Below the pieces are notes generated by a model. The model was not told the origin of the DNA and searched no databases. It worked only from the letters and a program-made list of their open reading frames with translations. Made by a program: the position numbers and the translations under genes. Source: Desmospora activa DSM 45169 (GTDB lineage Bacteria; Bacillota; Bacilli; Thermoactinomycetales; DSM-45169). From it: a stretch of DNA of 64,000 nucleotides. Each line of letters starts with the position of its first letter. Position 1 is the first letter of the stretch. The DNA lies in NCBI RefSeq assembly GCF_003046315.1, contig NZ_PZZP01000002.1, positions 248,001-312,000 on the forward strand, read 5' to 3'. Positions 36,483 to 45,053 of the stretch are shown one piece after another.

Positions 36483-37883
36483 TTAATAAACGGTGTCTAG
36501 CCAGGTTTTGGTTTCAACCATTTGTTTCTTTTTTAGTTCCAGCGCATCCAGTACGCGATTACGAGCCGTTCCGCCTCTGACATCCCGTGCGTCGGCCACA
36601 GCCTCCACTCCGATTTTCTCAAAGATATCAGCGGAAAAGGAAGGGTGAAAGTCGCGATACACCTGCAACGAAAGTCCCGATAACGTTGTCCCTTCCTGCA
36701 GGCAATGGAGAACGAGTCGACCGACGACTGCATGGGCCTCACGGAAGGGGACCCCTTTTGCCGCCAAGTAATCCGCGACATCAGTAGCGGCGGCAAAGCC
36801 CTCTTCCGCATGTTGCCGCATCCGCTCTGCCTTGACCGTCATTCCCGCCAACATGGGGGCGGTTAAGGCTAAAGCCCCGATCAAGGTAGCAACGGTGTCA
36901 AACACGCCTTCTTTATCTTCCTGCATATCCTTGTTATAGGTTAACGGCAACGCTTTTAGCGTCGTCATCAACGCCACCCAGTGGCCCATCACCCGGCCTG
37001 TCTTCCCCCGGATCAACTCTGGAACGTCGGGGTTTTTCTTTTGCGGCATCATGCTGCTCCCGGTGCAGAAAGCGTCATCCAGCTCCACATAGCCGAACTC
37101 CTCACTGGACCAGAGAATCAGCTCTTCCGACAGTCGCGACAGATGAACCATCACCAGGGAAGCATTGGCTAAAAACTCCACCAGATAATCGCGATCGCTC
37201 ACCGCATCCATGCTGTTTTCATAGAGACGGTCAAAGCCCAGCTCCGCCGCCACTTGTTCCCGCTCGATCGGAAAGGGAGTACCAGCGATCGCTCCAGCGC
37301 CAAGTGGCATGGTGTTCACCCGTTTATAGCTGTCGATGAATCGTTCCGTATCACGCTCAAACATCTCCACATACGCTAACAGCTGATGTGCCAAACGGAC
37401 CGGCTGCGCCCGCTGTAGATGGGTATAGCCGGGCAAAAGCGTATCCACATGGGCTTCCGCCTGTTTGCACAACGCTTTTCGTACCTGAAGCAGCCCTTGA
37501 ATCATTTCTACGGTACGGGCACGCACATACAGGTGCATATCGAGAGCCACTTGATCATTACGGCTACGGCCGGTATGCAACTTTCCACCCACAGGGCCCA
37601 CTTCTTCAATCAGCAGATGCTCAATATTCATATGGATATCCTCCAGGGAGACGGAAAATTGCACCTCCCCGGCGCGTACTCGCTCACGGATCTTCTCCAG
37701 TCCTGCAGTAATGGTTTCCGCTTCATTCGCTTGTAGGATTCCACATGCCCCCAACATCTTCACATGGGCGAGACTGCCGCGAATATCTTCTTCCACTAAA
37801 ATATGATCAAAATCGATGGATGCCGTATATTCTTCAACGAGTTGGTTGGTTGGCTTGGTAAAGCGCCCGCCCCACAGTTTCAT
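36483..37883 (-). CDS. argH: argininosuccinate lyase
   Basis: Splits argininosuccinate to arginine and fumarate, the last step of arginine synthesis. The family signature [23 protein letters not shown] is complete with its catalytic serine; [24 protein letters not shown] and [29 protein letters not shown] are also typical. 466 residues. Its ATG ([12 protein letters not shown]) lies inside argG: the two genes overlap by 50 bases in different frames, with the ribosome site AAAAAGGAGGA in argG codons. Both frames are conserved protein ends, so the overlap is real. Confidence 0.97.
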   Translation of the reverse strand: MKLWGGRFTKPTNQLVEEYTASIDFDHILVEEDIRGSLAHVKMLGACGILQANEAETITAGLEKIRERVRAGEVQFSVSLEDIHMNIEHLLIEEVGPVGGKLHTGRSRNDQVALDMHLYVRARTVEMIQGLLQVRKALCKQAEAHVDTLLPGYTHLQRAQPVRLAHQLLAYVEMFERDTERFIDSYKRVNTMPLGAGAIAGTPFPIEREQVAAELGFDRLYENSMDAVSDRDYLVEFLANASLVMVHLSRLSEELILWSSEEFGYVELDDAFCTGSSMMPQKKNPDVPELIRGKTGRVMGHWVALMTTLKALPLTYNKDMQEDKEGVFDTVATLIGALALTAPMLAGMTVKAERMRQHAEEGFAAATDVADYLAAKGVPFREAHAVVGRLVLHCLQEGTTLSGLSLQVYRDFHPSFSADIFEKIGVEAVADARDVRGGTARNRVLDALELKKKQMVETKTWLDTVY

Positions 37884-39096
37884 CGAAATCGGGGTCCTCC
37901 TTTTTCGGGTTCACCTTGGCATCGACTTCTGTCGGCAGTCCCCACAGCTGGATAAAGCCGACAGCCGCTTGATGATCAAAGGTGTCATCGGTGGAGTAAG
38001 TCGCCAATTCCTCGTTATAGAGGGAGTAATCCGATTGACGCCCTGTCACGACCGCTTGCCCTTTATACAGACGGACCCGCACCGTTCCCGACACCGTCTC
38101 CTGAGTCTGGTCCACAAAGGCGTTTAATGCCTTCATCAAGGGGGAGAACCACAGCCCGTCATAAACCAGCTCCGCCCACTGTTTTTCCACCTGCGGCTTA
38201 AAGCGGGTCACCTCACGAGTATGAGTGAGGTACTCCAATTCGCGGTGAGCGGTGATCAGGGTAATCGCTCCCGGGCATTCGTATACTTCCCGCGATTTAA
38301 TCCCTACCAACCGATTTTCCACATGGTCGATCCGGCCCACACCATGTTGACCGGCGATTTGGTTTAGTTTGGACAGTAGAAGATGGAAGGGAAGCTGTTC
38401 ACCATCCAGCGCAACTGGGACCCCTTTTTCAAATGTGATCAGCACGTCCTGGGGCTCATCCGGCGTATCCGCCACCACTTTGGTCCATTCATATGCCCCT
38501 GTCGGCGGCTCAGCCCAAGGATCTTCCAAAATGCCGCACTCACAGCTTCTTCCCCATAAGTTTTGGTCGATACTATATGGATTATCCAGATCCACCGGTA
38601 CCGGAATACCGTGGCGCCGGGCATATGCGATCTCCTCATCCCTAGACATCGCCCACTCCCGTACCGGTGCCACAACTTCAAGCGCCGGATTGAGCGCTTT
38701 TACCGCCAGCTCAAACCGGACCTGATCATTGCCTTTCCCCGTACATCCATGGGCAACGGCCACCGCCCCTTCTTCCTCCGCCACCTTGACGAGCACTTGG
38801 GAGATCAGGGGACGGGACAACGCCGACACCAACGGATACTTACCCTCGTACATCGCATTGGCCTTTAATGCCGGCAGCAAATAATGCTGGGCAAACCAGG
38901 CGCGGGTATCCACCACCAACGATTTGACCGCGCCGACATCCAACGCTTTTTGTTTGACGAAGTCCAAATCCTTCCCTTCGCCTACATCCAGTGCAACAGC
39001 TACCACCTCATAGCCGTATTTCTCCTGTAGCCACCGGATGGCAACCGAGGTATCCAAACCGCCGGAATAAGCCAGCACCACTTTCCCCTTACCCAT
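37834..39096 (-). CDS. argG: argininosuccinate synthase
   Basis: Joins citrulline and aspartate with ATP to argininosuccinate. Start [23 protein letters not shown] (PP-loop ATPase), [15 protein letters not shown], and the EAYCPG-like signature region ([60 protein letters not shown]). The ATG 39096 follows AAAGGAGC, giving 420 residues. The last 16 codons overlap argH. The promoter region carries tandem ARG boxes (39127-39164) like those before argC, so this pair is a second ArgR-controlled unit. Confidence 0.97.
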   Translation of the reverse strand: MGKGKVVLAYSGGLDTSVAIRWLQEKYGYEVVAVALDVGEGKDLDFVKQKALDVGAVKSLVVDTRAWFAQHYLLPALKANAMYEGKYPLVSALSRPLISQVLVKVAEEEGAVAVAHGCTGKGNDQVRFELAVKALNPALEVVAPVREWAMSRDEEIAYARRHGIPVPVDLDNPYSIDQNLWGRSCECGILEDPWAEPPTGAYEWTKVVADTPDEPQDVLITFEKGVPVALDGEQLPFHLLLSKLNQIAGQHGVGRIDHVENRLVGIKSREVYECPGAITLITAHRELEYLTHTREVTRFKPQVEKQWAELVYDGLWFSPLMKALNAFVDQTQETVSGTVRVRLYKGQAVVTGRQSDYSLYNEELATYSTDDTFDHQAAVGFIQLWGLPTEVDAKVNPKKEDPDFDETVGRALYQANQPTR

Positions 39097-39126
39097 GTTG
39101 ACCGCTCCTTTATAAAAATTCATCGT

Positions 39127-39164
39127 TGCGTATCATTATACATACCCGTGCATAAAAAATCTAC
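39127..39164 (-). promoter_or_regulatory. tandem ARG boxes over the argG promoter
   Basis: Box 1 (39127-39144) TGCGTATCATTATACATA contains the same 16-mer CGTATCATTATACATA as before argC and includes the minus-strand -10 TATAAT (39140-39135). Box 2 (39147-39164) CGTGCATAAAAAATCTAC is weaker; the gap is 2 bases. Both are offset matches to the ARG box consensus WNTGAATWWWWATTCANW. ArgR (AhrC) binding here would block argG-argH when arginine is plentiful. Confidence 0.75.
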
Positions 39165-39357
39165 CCCTTTTTTACGATGATTTATTGCACCGGATGATTG
39201 GTTTAAAGGGAATGGCGTAAAGCGCAGAGAAGATTATCGATTAAGTATTTGGAATCGAATCTGTCGAAGATAGCCAAACAAAAAACCACTCAGCTGGAAG
39301 GTGACCATCCAACTTTATTTATTCACAAATAAACACATCATGCGGAGGGTTGATAGA

Positions 39358-39660
39358 GTGAAATTTTCAACGAAATCGGTCATGTTTATCGTTGGAATTG
39401 TACTTGCCGAAATAGCTGCAACTCATATTTTTGCCTCCGTTAGAGGGCCAAGAATCGGAGCATTGATGATTGTCCTTTTCACTTTATTTATCCACCCTAT
39501 GTTAATGGTTATTGTATGGTTTGGATTAATCCGAGATTCTTCGCAAAAGCGGAGATTTCTTTCCAAATCTTTATGTATGATCGCTTTAATCCTGGCCTAT
39601 CCCCTTGCTTTGAATATGGGTACTGGCTTTTTTGTGGGACCCTTAATCCTGAAAATTTAA
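39358..39660 (+). CDS. small three-segment membrane protein, unknown
   Basis: 100 residues. The GTG at 39358 follows GGAGGGTTGATAGA, a better start than the frame's first codon at 39301. Three hydrophobic segments: VMFIVGIVLAEIAATHIFA, IGALMIVLFTLFIHPMLMVIVWFGLI, and SLCMIALILAYPLALNMGTGFFVGPLIL, with a basic stretch RDSSQKRRFLSK between the last two. I recognise no family. It lies alone on the plus strand between argG and the DUF350 gene and converges with the latter. AT-rich relative to its neighbours, so it could be a recent arrival. Confidence 0.6.
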   Translation: MKFSTKSVMFIVGIVLAEIAATHIFASVRGPRIGALMIVLFTLFIHPMLMVIVWFGLIRDSSQKRRFLSKSLCMIALILAYPLALNMGTGFFVGPLILKI

Positions 39661-39757
39661 CGGGTTATTTTAGACAATTCAAATGAGGAAAGGCAATTCA
39701 AACCAAAGCCGAGCACACCGTCGTCGGCGTTGTCGAACCCTGGTCGATGCGACCATG

Positions 39758-39787
39758 AAAAAAGCCTTCACGGAGAAGGCTTTTTTT
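39758..39787. terminator. terminator between the small membrane gene and DUF350 gene
   Basis: AAAAAAGCCTTC/GAAGGCTTTTTT with a short loop; the base runs on both sides let it serve both convergent genes. It overlaps the DUF350 stop codon. Confidence 0.88.
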
Positions 39788-40223
39788 AGTAACTGATCAA
39801 GCTCGCCAGCAACAAACCGGTAGCAATGCTGAGGAAGGCGGCAAAGGTTCCCACGGCAATATTTCCTTTGGGAATCTCAGCTACGACTTTGAATGGAGTA
39901 ATCAGCTCAAACAGATAAAAGACCAATACCTGAAAGATGATACCGATTACACCCCAAATAAGAAGGTCGACCACATCGATGGAGTGGTAGACAGCAGAGG
40001 AGAGAACCAGGGTCAGCCCCAACAGCTTTCCACCCAAATCATAGGCGGCTGCTTTGGCGGCGGCCATTTTTTGCGGGTCGTCCGTTTCCGCCCCTTCTTT
40101 GATCAAGAGATGTTCCTTGTAAGGGGTCACCAATTGGAAGATGAAAATACCCAACAACAGGATTGGAATGCTGACACCCAGATAAATGAGAAACGTTAAT
40201 AGATAAGGCCACTGCTCTAACAT
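39786..40223 (-). CDS. DUF350-family membrane protein (YjfL-like)
   Basis: 145 residues with four hydrophobic segments in two repeats: LLTFLIYLGVSIPILLLGIFIFQLVTPYKEH and, after the loop with AAAKAAAYDLGGKLLGLTLVLSSAV, DLLIWGVIGIIFQVLVFYLFELITPFKVV. Both repeats end in the conserved TP[YF]K motif. It is last in a unit with the ATP-grasp gene (12-base gap) and the lipoprotein gene. In E. coli, DUF350 proteins (YjfL) also go with a glutathionylspermidine-synthase-like protein (YjfC) and a DUF1190 lipoprotein (YjfM), so this grouping is old. Its biochemical role is not established. Confidence 0.85.
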   Translation of the reverse strand: MLEQWPYLLTFLIYLGVSIPILLLGIFIFQLVTPYKEHLLIKEGAETDDPQKMAAAKAAAYDLGGKLLGLTLVLSSAVYHSIDVVDLLIWGVIGIIFQVLVFYLFELITPFKVVAEIPKGNIAVGTFAAFLSIATGLLLASLISY

Positions 40224-40235
40224 AAAGGGCTCCTT

Positions 40236-41483
40236 TCAGTTGTGTGTTTCCAATGCAATCGGCAAAAAATAGGCTAAGTTACCGGTGATGGGACCGTCAA
40301 CCCGGCACAAAATAGCGGAAGCTTTTCCCCCCAGCAAAAAAGAGCCCCACAGCCGGTGACCGCTCTGACGCCCTTGGATCGTCTCCACTTCTACCCGATC
40401 CAACTCTACTCGGCGTTGATAGACCATCGGTTGCTCCCAGTAAGCTTCTTCCCGATCGCAATGGGTGACATTGCCATCCGCATCGCACAACAGCACTGCC
40501 CCACCTTCCCGTCCCAACACCGGTTTCACCACATAAGGCTCTCGCCCGGAAAACCGGTTTTCCAGATACGTGGGCAAACAATATTGACCAATCAAGCGCT
40601 GTTCTTCCTTTGAAAAAAACTGCCCGGTTTCGTACAGATTCCAGATCAAGGCTTGGAGCGCTTTCGTCTGGCCGATGAAAGCGGCAGGGGGATTTATCGT
40701 CGCGAGACGCCCGCGCTGAATCAAATCGAGAACATGGGCCCCGGTGGGATAACCGTCGTCGTCTGTCTCCCCCGCCAATATCTCAATCGCGTGGAGACGA
40801 TACCAGAGGTCGATCGACTCCCAGCGATCATTTATCCGGAATCCCAATCGATCTCCCTCCACGCGCAAATCCTCCAAAGGGACAAAGCGGGCGTCCAGCT
40901 GGGAACGCTCTAGTAGATATTTGGTTGTACCCACATCCTCTTCATGCCAGTCCAAGGCGCTAAAGGCGATTGAGCGAAGATCTCTTCCCTCATCTCGATA
41001 AGCCTGAACCGCTCGCTGAAACGCATCTCGGATATGAGCCTCAGCGCCTTCATTGGGGTCGATGCCGGCATTGAGCGCTTGAACGACGCGGCCATTTACA
41101 TAGAAAGCCTCCACCACACCAGTAGGCGTGTCACTGTTGAACTCCAACATTTTCCACCCGGTGGAGGTACGGGCAAAATCAAACCGCCCCACCACCGTCG
41201 GCAAGATGGCGTCGGCAGCAACGCGCACAGCCTTTATCGCGGCATCCGGAATTCCCAGTTCCCGCAGCAGTTCATCATCCGCTCGCTGCACCACCGGGAT
41301 CACCCGGGTGAAAACCTCTCCCAAGGCTTCCGTCGCCATGTTTAGCTCCTGTTTCCACTGGGCGGGGATTTTTTCTACTGTAGCCAGGGCATATTCTTCC
41401 CCGTAAAACCAATCCCAGGTAAACACCCCTTCTTCCCTTAGAGGCTCATAGATCCGCTTCCGTCGGATATCGTACGGTTCCAC
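40236..41483 (-). CDS. glutathionylspermidine-synthase-like ATP-grasp ligase (YgiC/YjfC type)
   Basis: An ATP-grasp amide-bond ligase. The sequence matches the C-terminal synthetase half of glutathionylspermidine synthase without the amidase half: FARTSTGWKMLEFNSDTPTGVVEAFYVNGRV, FSALDWHEEDVGTTKYL, LWYRLHAIE, INPPAAFIGQTKALQALIWNLY, and YVVKPVLGREGGAVLL as the ATP-grasp loop with its lysine. The true acceptor is unknown for YgiC/YjfC proteins; nothing here points to glutathione or spermidine. The start is GTG 41483 after GGGGGGTG, 7 bases after the lipoprotein stop; 415 residues. Confidence 0.87.
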   Translation of the reverse strand: MEPYDIRRKRIYEPLREEGVFTWDWFYGEEYALATVEKIPAQWKQELNMATEALGEVFTRVIPVVQRADDELLRELGIPDAAIKAVRVAADAILPTVVGRFDFARTSTGWKMLEFNSDTPTGVVEAFYVNGRVVQALNAGIDPNEGAEAHIRDAFQRAVQAYRDEGRDLRSIAFSALDWHEEDVGTTKYLLERSQLDARFVPLEDLRVEGDRLGFRINDRWESIDLWYRLHAIEILAGETDDDGYPTGAHVLDLIQRGRLATINPPAAFIGQTKALQALIWNLYETGQFFSKEEQRLIGQYCLPTYLENRFSGREPYVVKPVLGREGGAVLLCDADGNVTHCDREEAYWEQPMVYQRRVELDRVEVETIQGRQSGHRLWGSFLLGGKASAILCRVDGPITGNLAYFLPIALETHN

Positions 41484-41490
41484 GGATCAT

Positions 41491-41862
41491 TCACCCCCCG
41501 CTAAATAACCCACTAGAGGAACTTTTGCCAATGCCACCTTTCGATTTGCTTTTTGAATATCCGCTTTTTGAACCTGGCGTGATACCGGATTCTTTTTGAA
41601 AATAGCGGTTTCCTCCGCTGTAATACGACGCACCACCAGCACGGTCGGTGCCATCATCACAGTAGCCATCTTCATCGTTATCGATGCAAAACTCCTCGTC
41701 ACAATAGCCGTCTCTGTTTTTATCGACGCATCTTTCTTCCGACGCTTCGGAATCGGAAGAGGAGCATCCAGGAACAGCAACCAATGCCGCAGCGGCAAAC
41801 AGGGTCACCACTTTTTTCGTCCGGTTGAGCCCGATGCCCTCCATTCCTTCACCGTTGATCAT
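41491..41862 (-). CDS. lipoprotein with two calcium-loop-like motifs (YgiB/YjfM position)
   Basis: Signal peptide NRTKKVVTLFAAAALVAVPGC ends in the lipobox VPGC. The mature part has two near-identical loops DKNRDGYCD and DNDEDGYCD, each fitting D-x-[DN]-x-D-G-x-x-D as in EF-hand or thrombospondin type 3 repeats. Both hold a cysteine and each is preceded by another, which suggests two disulfides. The tail is Ser/Gly/Lys-rich (KSGYSKSKSKGGIGKSSSSG). I see no catalytic domain. Its position beside a YgiC/YjfC-type ligase equals that of E. coli YgiB/YjfM (DUF1190), whose tail is also Ser/Gly-rich, but homology is not proved. The start is unsure: ATG 41862 or 41844; the first frame codon is 41901. 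Confidence 0.68.
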   Translation of the reverse strand: MINGEGMEGIGLNRTKKVVTLFAAAALVAVPGCSSSDSEASEERCVDKNRDGYCDEEFCIDNDEDGYCDDGTDRAGGASYYSGGNRYFQKESGITPGSKSGYSKSKSKGGIGKSSSSGLFSGG

Positions 41863-41929
41863 CGTCGTTGATATTCCCTCCCTAGAATTCATCCGATCCA
41901 TTTTTTCTACGTAACAAACATCCCATCAA

Positions 41930-41953
41930 TACCCATCGTTACAACGATGGGTA
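41930..41953. repeat. perfect inverted repeat
   Basis: TACCCATCGTT-AC-AACGATGGGTA, 11 paired bases with a 2-base centre, in the 215-base gap between the lipoprotein gene and the gene at 42078. No T-run follows on either strand; it could be an operator or a weak terminator. Confidence 0.5.
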
Positions 41954-42077
41954 GTCGATTTTCACACGCCAAGCACCGATCGTCTTCCTCAATCACTTTG
42001 TTCCGGGGTTTCGCTTTGAGAAGAATTCGTCCCTACCCAACCAATCAAAGCGATTAGATCAACCTTTATGTACACCA

Positions 42078-42533
42078 TCAATCATCCGCCGCTTCCACAT
42101 ACAACACAAACACTTTGCGGTTTTCATCCACTTCAGCGGAGGTTTTGCGCCACTCTTTTCCGCCGCGATATAAGATTTCTCCCTGCAAATAGAGGCGTAA
42201 CTCCGTCTGCGTTTGACAGTGAAGGGTTTCCAATACCGGGTAATACGCAGCATCCTCTGAAAATTGGCGGATTTCAAGACGGATCCCTGTCCATGTCGGA
42301 TGGGGAATTCCATCTGGGTCCCAAACTTGCTCATCATCCGCCAACCGCACAAAAATAATAAAACCCCGATCACCGCTTGCCGTCACCGTTCGCTCATATA
42401 CCCGATCCTCTGTTACCAGGTAATCACAGATAAACCGCGTTGAAATTTCATCTTCATCAATATCCTCATACGTCAACAAAACGGGATGATCCCGCTCCGG
42501 TTCATCCAGTCGATACTCCAATGTTGCCACCAT
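42078..42533 (-). CDS. hypothetical protein, 151 residues
   Basis: I do not recognise a family. The product is acidic and shows alternating strands rather than membrane segments: LEYRLDEPERDHPVLLTYEDIDEDEISTRFICDYLVTEDRVYERTVTA, then RGFIIFVRLADDEQ, and KVFVLYVEAADD at the end, so a small beta-rich cytoplasmic domain is likely. The ribosome site GGGGGG lies 2 bases before the ATG and 5 before an in-frame GTG (42530), which is the better start. It runs in the same direction as the lipoprotein/ligase/DUF350 unit, 215 bases upstream, so a functional link is possible but unproven. Confidence 0.6.
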   Translation of the reverse strand: MVATLEYRLDEPERDHPVLLTYEDIDEDEISTRFICDYLVTEDRVYERTVTASGDRGFIIFVRLADDEQVWDPDGIPHPTWTGIRLEIRQFSEDAAYYPVLETLHCQTQTELRLYLQGEILYRGGKEWRKTSAEVDENRKVFVLYVEAADD

Positions 42534-42826
42534 CTCCCCCCTTTCCCATTCAAGGTGAAAAACCCCACTGCTTTAGCATATCGTGCCATCTATAAGGTGT
42601 AAAGAGAATAGTTTTATTTTTCGATCGAATAACGCAGGGCACACTTCTAACAATGATAGAATTATACAAATTCCAAGAGGAAAATCCTGATTTTTGTTTA
42701 AATAGTAGAAAAAGAGATCAAGAGGCTAAAATCATGTATAAATTGGACCTGAACAAGTATCAATCGATCTTTAACTAGTATTTCCCACCTATTCTTCGTA
42801 AATACTAGATTCCGGAGGTGAAACAA
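42534..42826. other. AT-rich gap with no gene
   Basis: About 290 AT-rich bases between two divergent genes, which must hold both promoters. I see no strong hairpin; candidate -10 boxes are too common in this composition to pick one. Confidence 0.4.
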
Positions 42827-43882
42827 ATGCTATTTTCCCATAGCCATATAACAGAAGATGATGCGAGAAAAGTGTGGTGGGAAGAGGATGGGCGTTGTGA
42901 AAATTGTAAACGCCCAATGGGTTTCTCTGTCTCCTGCTATTCTCGTATACAAAAAAACAACGACTACACTGCGGATAACTTATATTTGTTTTGTCCGGAT
43001 TGCAAAAAACATCAACCCGATTTTTTGGATCATTTGCTGGGAGCCGAATCGGACGTGATCAAGGTACTCGCAGAAGACGTCAAAATTACAGAAGCGGAAC
43101 AGTTTCTGATAAAAAACCTGCAAAAACACGGTGTACTGTTGGGTTTTTCTCAAAAAAAGCGCCTCTATTGGTTACCGGGAATCGGTAAATTCAGCGTACA
43201 TAAACGAGTAGAAGATCGGAAGTTGGAAGGTACCGATATCGTCTATCCCGCTGTGACCGGAAGTTGGGTGGCCAAAATAGAAGGCTCTCTTGCAGCGGAG
43301 TGGCACATAAGAATCAAACCGCAAGAACGATCCCGCAAGCTGCCGCATCCCCAACGCGTGGTTCTCTCTTCTTCTCCTCAGACTCCCATTGAGTGTATCA
43401 TGAAAGCCATCCGTTCATCGTATCCTTTGCCTTTTACATTCAATATCGACCTTTTAACACAAGAACATGAAATCACCATGATCTTCAAAGACGGGGGCAG
43501 TTATAAGCAAGTCGATAAAGAAACAGCGATATATGCCGTGCAAAAGGGAATCTCTAAAATTGTATCCGAGTATCCCACTGTGATCGTCAATAGGGTAAAG
43601 TGTCCTCGACTTAAACCCAACTCCAACAAATCTAACCGCAAGAAACCCAACCCCAAGAAAAAGCAAAACTCTTACCAACGAATACGCCAAAAAGTATTGC
43701 TGCGTGATGAATACACCTGTCGTTACTGCGGTCGATACGGAAATACGGTAGATCATATCATCCCTCGTGCAAAAGGGGGTAAAAATAAGATGGAGAACTT
43801 GGTAGCCTGCTGTTTTGATTGTAATCAAGCCAAAAAAGACCTATTGCCTGAAGTCTTTGCAAAAGTTGCAGTAACGCGGTAA
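42827..43882 (+). CDS. HNH endonuclease-like protein with two zinc modules
   Basis: 351 residues, start ATG 42827 behind CGGAGG. The C-terminal 65 residues are a typical HNH nuclease: VLLRDEYTCRYCGRYGNTVDHIIPRAKGGKNKMENLVACCFDCNQAKKD, with CxxC, DH-I, N and CxxCN in the expected places. The N-terminus carries a second, degenerate module: EEDGRCENCKRPMG ... CYSRIQKNNDYTADNLYLFCPDCKKHQ has both Cys pairs and the N-x-x-L helix, but RI in place of the catalytic DH, so it can bind zinc yet not cut. A central domain of about 190 residues is unrecognised. A basic linker KSNRKKPNPKKKQ precedes the HNH domain. No partner genes suggest restriction or homing, and the target is unknown. Confidence 0.82.
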   Translation: MLFSHSHITEDDARKVWWEEDGRCENCKRPMGFSVSCYSRIQKNNDYTADNLYLFCPDCKKHQPDFLDHLLGAESDVIKVLAEDVKITEAEQFLIKNLQKHGVLLGFSQKKRLYWLPGIGKFSVHKRVEDRKLEGTDIVYPAVTGSWVAKIEGSLAAEWHIRIKPQERSRKLPHPQRVVLSSSPQTPIECIMKAIRSSYPLPFTFNIDLLTQEHEITMIFKDGGSYKQVDKETAIYAVQKGISKIVSEYPTVIVNRVKCPRLKPNSNKSNRKKPNPKKKQNSYQRIRQKVLLRDEYTCRYCGRYGNTVDHIIPRAKGGKNKMENLVACCFDCNQAKKDLLPEVFAKVAVTR

Positions 43883-43924
43883 TTTTTGAAGTGCCCGCCC
43901 ACCGTCAATGGACCAACCTAAGCA

Positions 43925-43955
43925 AAACCGCCGATCTGTTAAAGATCGGCGGTTT
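43925..43955. terminator. terminator shared by the HNH gene and the arg-car operon
   Basis: AAACCGCCGATC-TGTTAAA-GATCGGCGGTTT, 12 perfect pairs, between the convergent HNH gene (43 bases after its stop) and argF (130 bases after its stop). Confidence 0.88.
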
Positions 43956-44084
43956 GGTGGTTATTTTCGATTTGCGTTGCTACGTTTAGCCAGAATCAAT
44001 TATACAACTCCGCCTATAATGACACTTCAAATGGCCATTATCCAAAGTTTGTAACATATATCCAAATGAAATAAGCCAAACCCC

Positions 44085-45053
44085 TCACCCGTTTCCTACC
44101 AACAACGACACCAACAACGCCTTCTGCACATGAAGGCGGTTTTCCGCCTGTTGAAAGACGACCGACTGCGGTCCGTCCATCACTTCCGCCGCTACTTCTA
44201 AGCCGCGATAGGCTGGGAGGCAATGGAGGAAAACGGCGTCGGAGCGGGCGAAGTTCATCAGGGAGGCGTCGACGATAAAGCCGTCAAAATCGCGCTGCCG
44301 TTTCTCTTTTTCCGCTTCCTGACCCATGCTGGCCCATACGTCGGTATAAACCGCATCGGCATCGGCCACCGCTTCCCGTGGATCATGGGTAAGATGGAGG
44401 CGAGCACCGGTAGTAGAAGCGAGCGCTTGTGCCTGTTGCCATATGGCCGCATCCGGTTCATACCCCGGCGGTGTGGCCGCTACCAGCTCGATCCCCGTCA
44501 ATGCCGCCGCTTCTGCTAAAGAGTGAAGCACATTGTTGCCGTCTCCTACATAGGCCAAACGCAGATCGTCTCGTCCCGGTTTCAGTTCAGCCAAGGTCAT
44601 CACATCGGCAAAAGCTTGACAGGGATGATGAAGATCCGTCAGGCCGTTAATAATCGGAATGGAGGCGTTCTCCGCCAGCTGCTCCACCAACTCATGCTGA
44701 AAAGTGCGGATCAGGACAGCATCGACGTAACCGGACAAAATGCGGGCGGTATCTTCTACGCTTTCTCCCCGTCCCAATTGTAATTCCTGCCGGTTTAACG
44801 CGAGAGCATGACCACCCAGCTGAGCCATGCCCGTCTCAAAGGAGACACGGGTACGGGTGGAGGATTTGTCAAAGATCATCGCCAAGGTTTTATCGGTTAA
44901 GGGAGCGTAGTGTTTGCCCGCTTTTTTCTGTTCTTTCAGCCAGTAGGCATGGCGGATCAAACCCTGTACTTCCTCCGGCGAAAAAGCGGAAACCGTCAAA
45001 CAATCTCTCCCTGCTAAGTCCGGTGGCACTGCTGTCATCGTCGTTGCGCTCAT
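44085..45053 (-). CDS. argF: ornithine carbamoyltransferase
   Basis: Makes citrulline from ornithine and carbamoyl phosphate. Signatures: FDKSSTRTRVSFETGMAQLGG (carbamoyl phosphate site), ILSGYVDAVLIRTFQHELV, LTDLHHPCQAFADVMTL, YVGDGNNVLHSLAEAAALTG, YTDVWASMGQEAEKEKR and FLHCLPAYRGLEV. The ATG 45053 overlaps the carB stop as ATGA and follows AAGGAGC; the frame reaches 45176 but not as a sensible protein. 322 residues. It is the last gene of the arg-car operon, so the carbamoyl phosphate made by CarAB is used next door. Confidence 0.95.
   Translation of the reverse strand: MSATTMTAVPPDLAGRDCLTVSAFSPEEVQGLIRHAYWLKEQKKAGKHYAPLTDKTLAMIFDKSSTRTRVSFETGMAQLGGHALALNRQELQLGRGESVEDTARILSGYVDAVLIRTFQHELVEQLAENASIPIINGLTDLHHPCQAFADVMTLAELKPGRDDLRLAYVGDGNNVLHSLAEAAALTGIELVAATPPGYEPDAAIWQQAQALASTTGARLHLTHDPREAVADADAVYTDVWASMGQEAEKEKRQRDFDGFIVDASLMNFARSDAVFLHCLPAYRGLEVAAEVMDGPQSVVFQQAENRLHVQKALLVSLLVGNG

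Noticed and set aside
42653-42730. short AT-rich reading frame (about 25 codons) upstream of the HNH gene
   Set aside because: No ribosome site, stops quickly and has no recognisable features.
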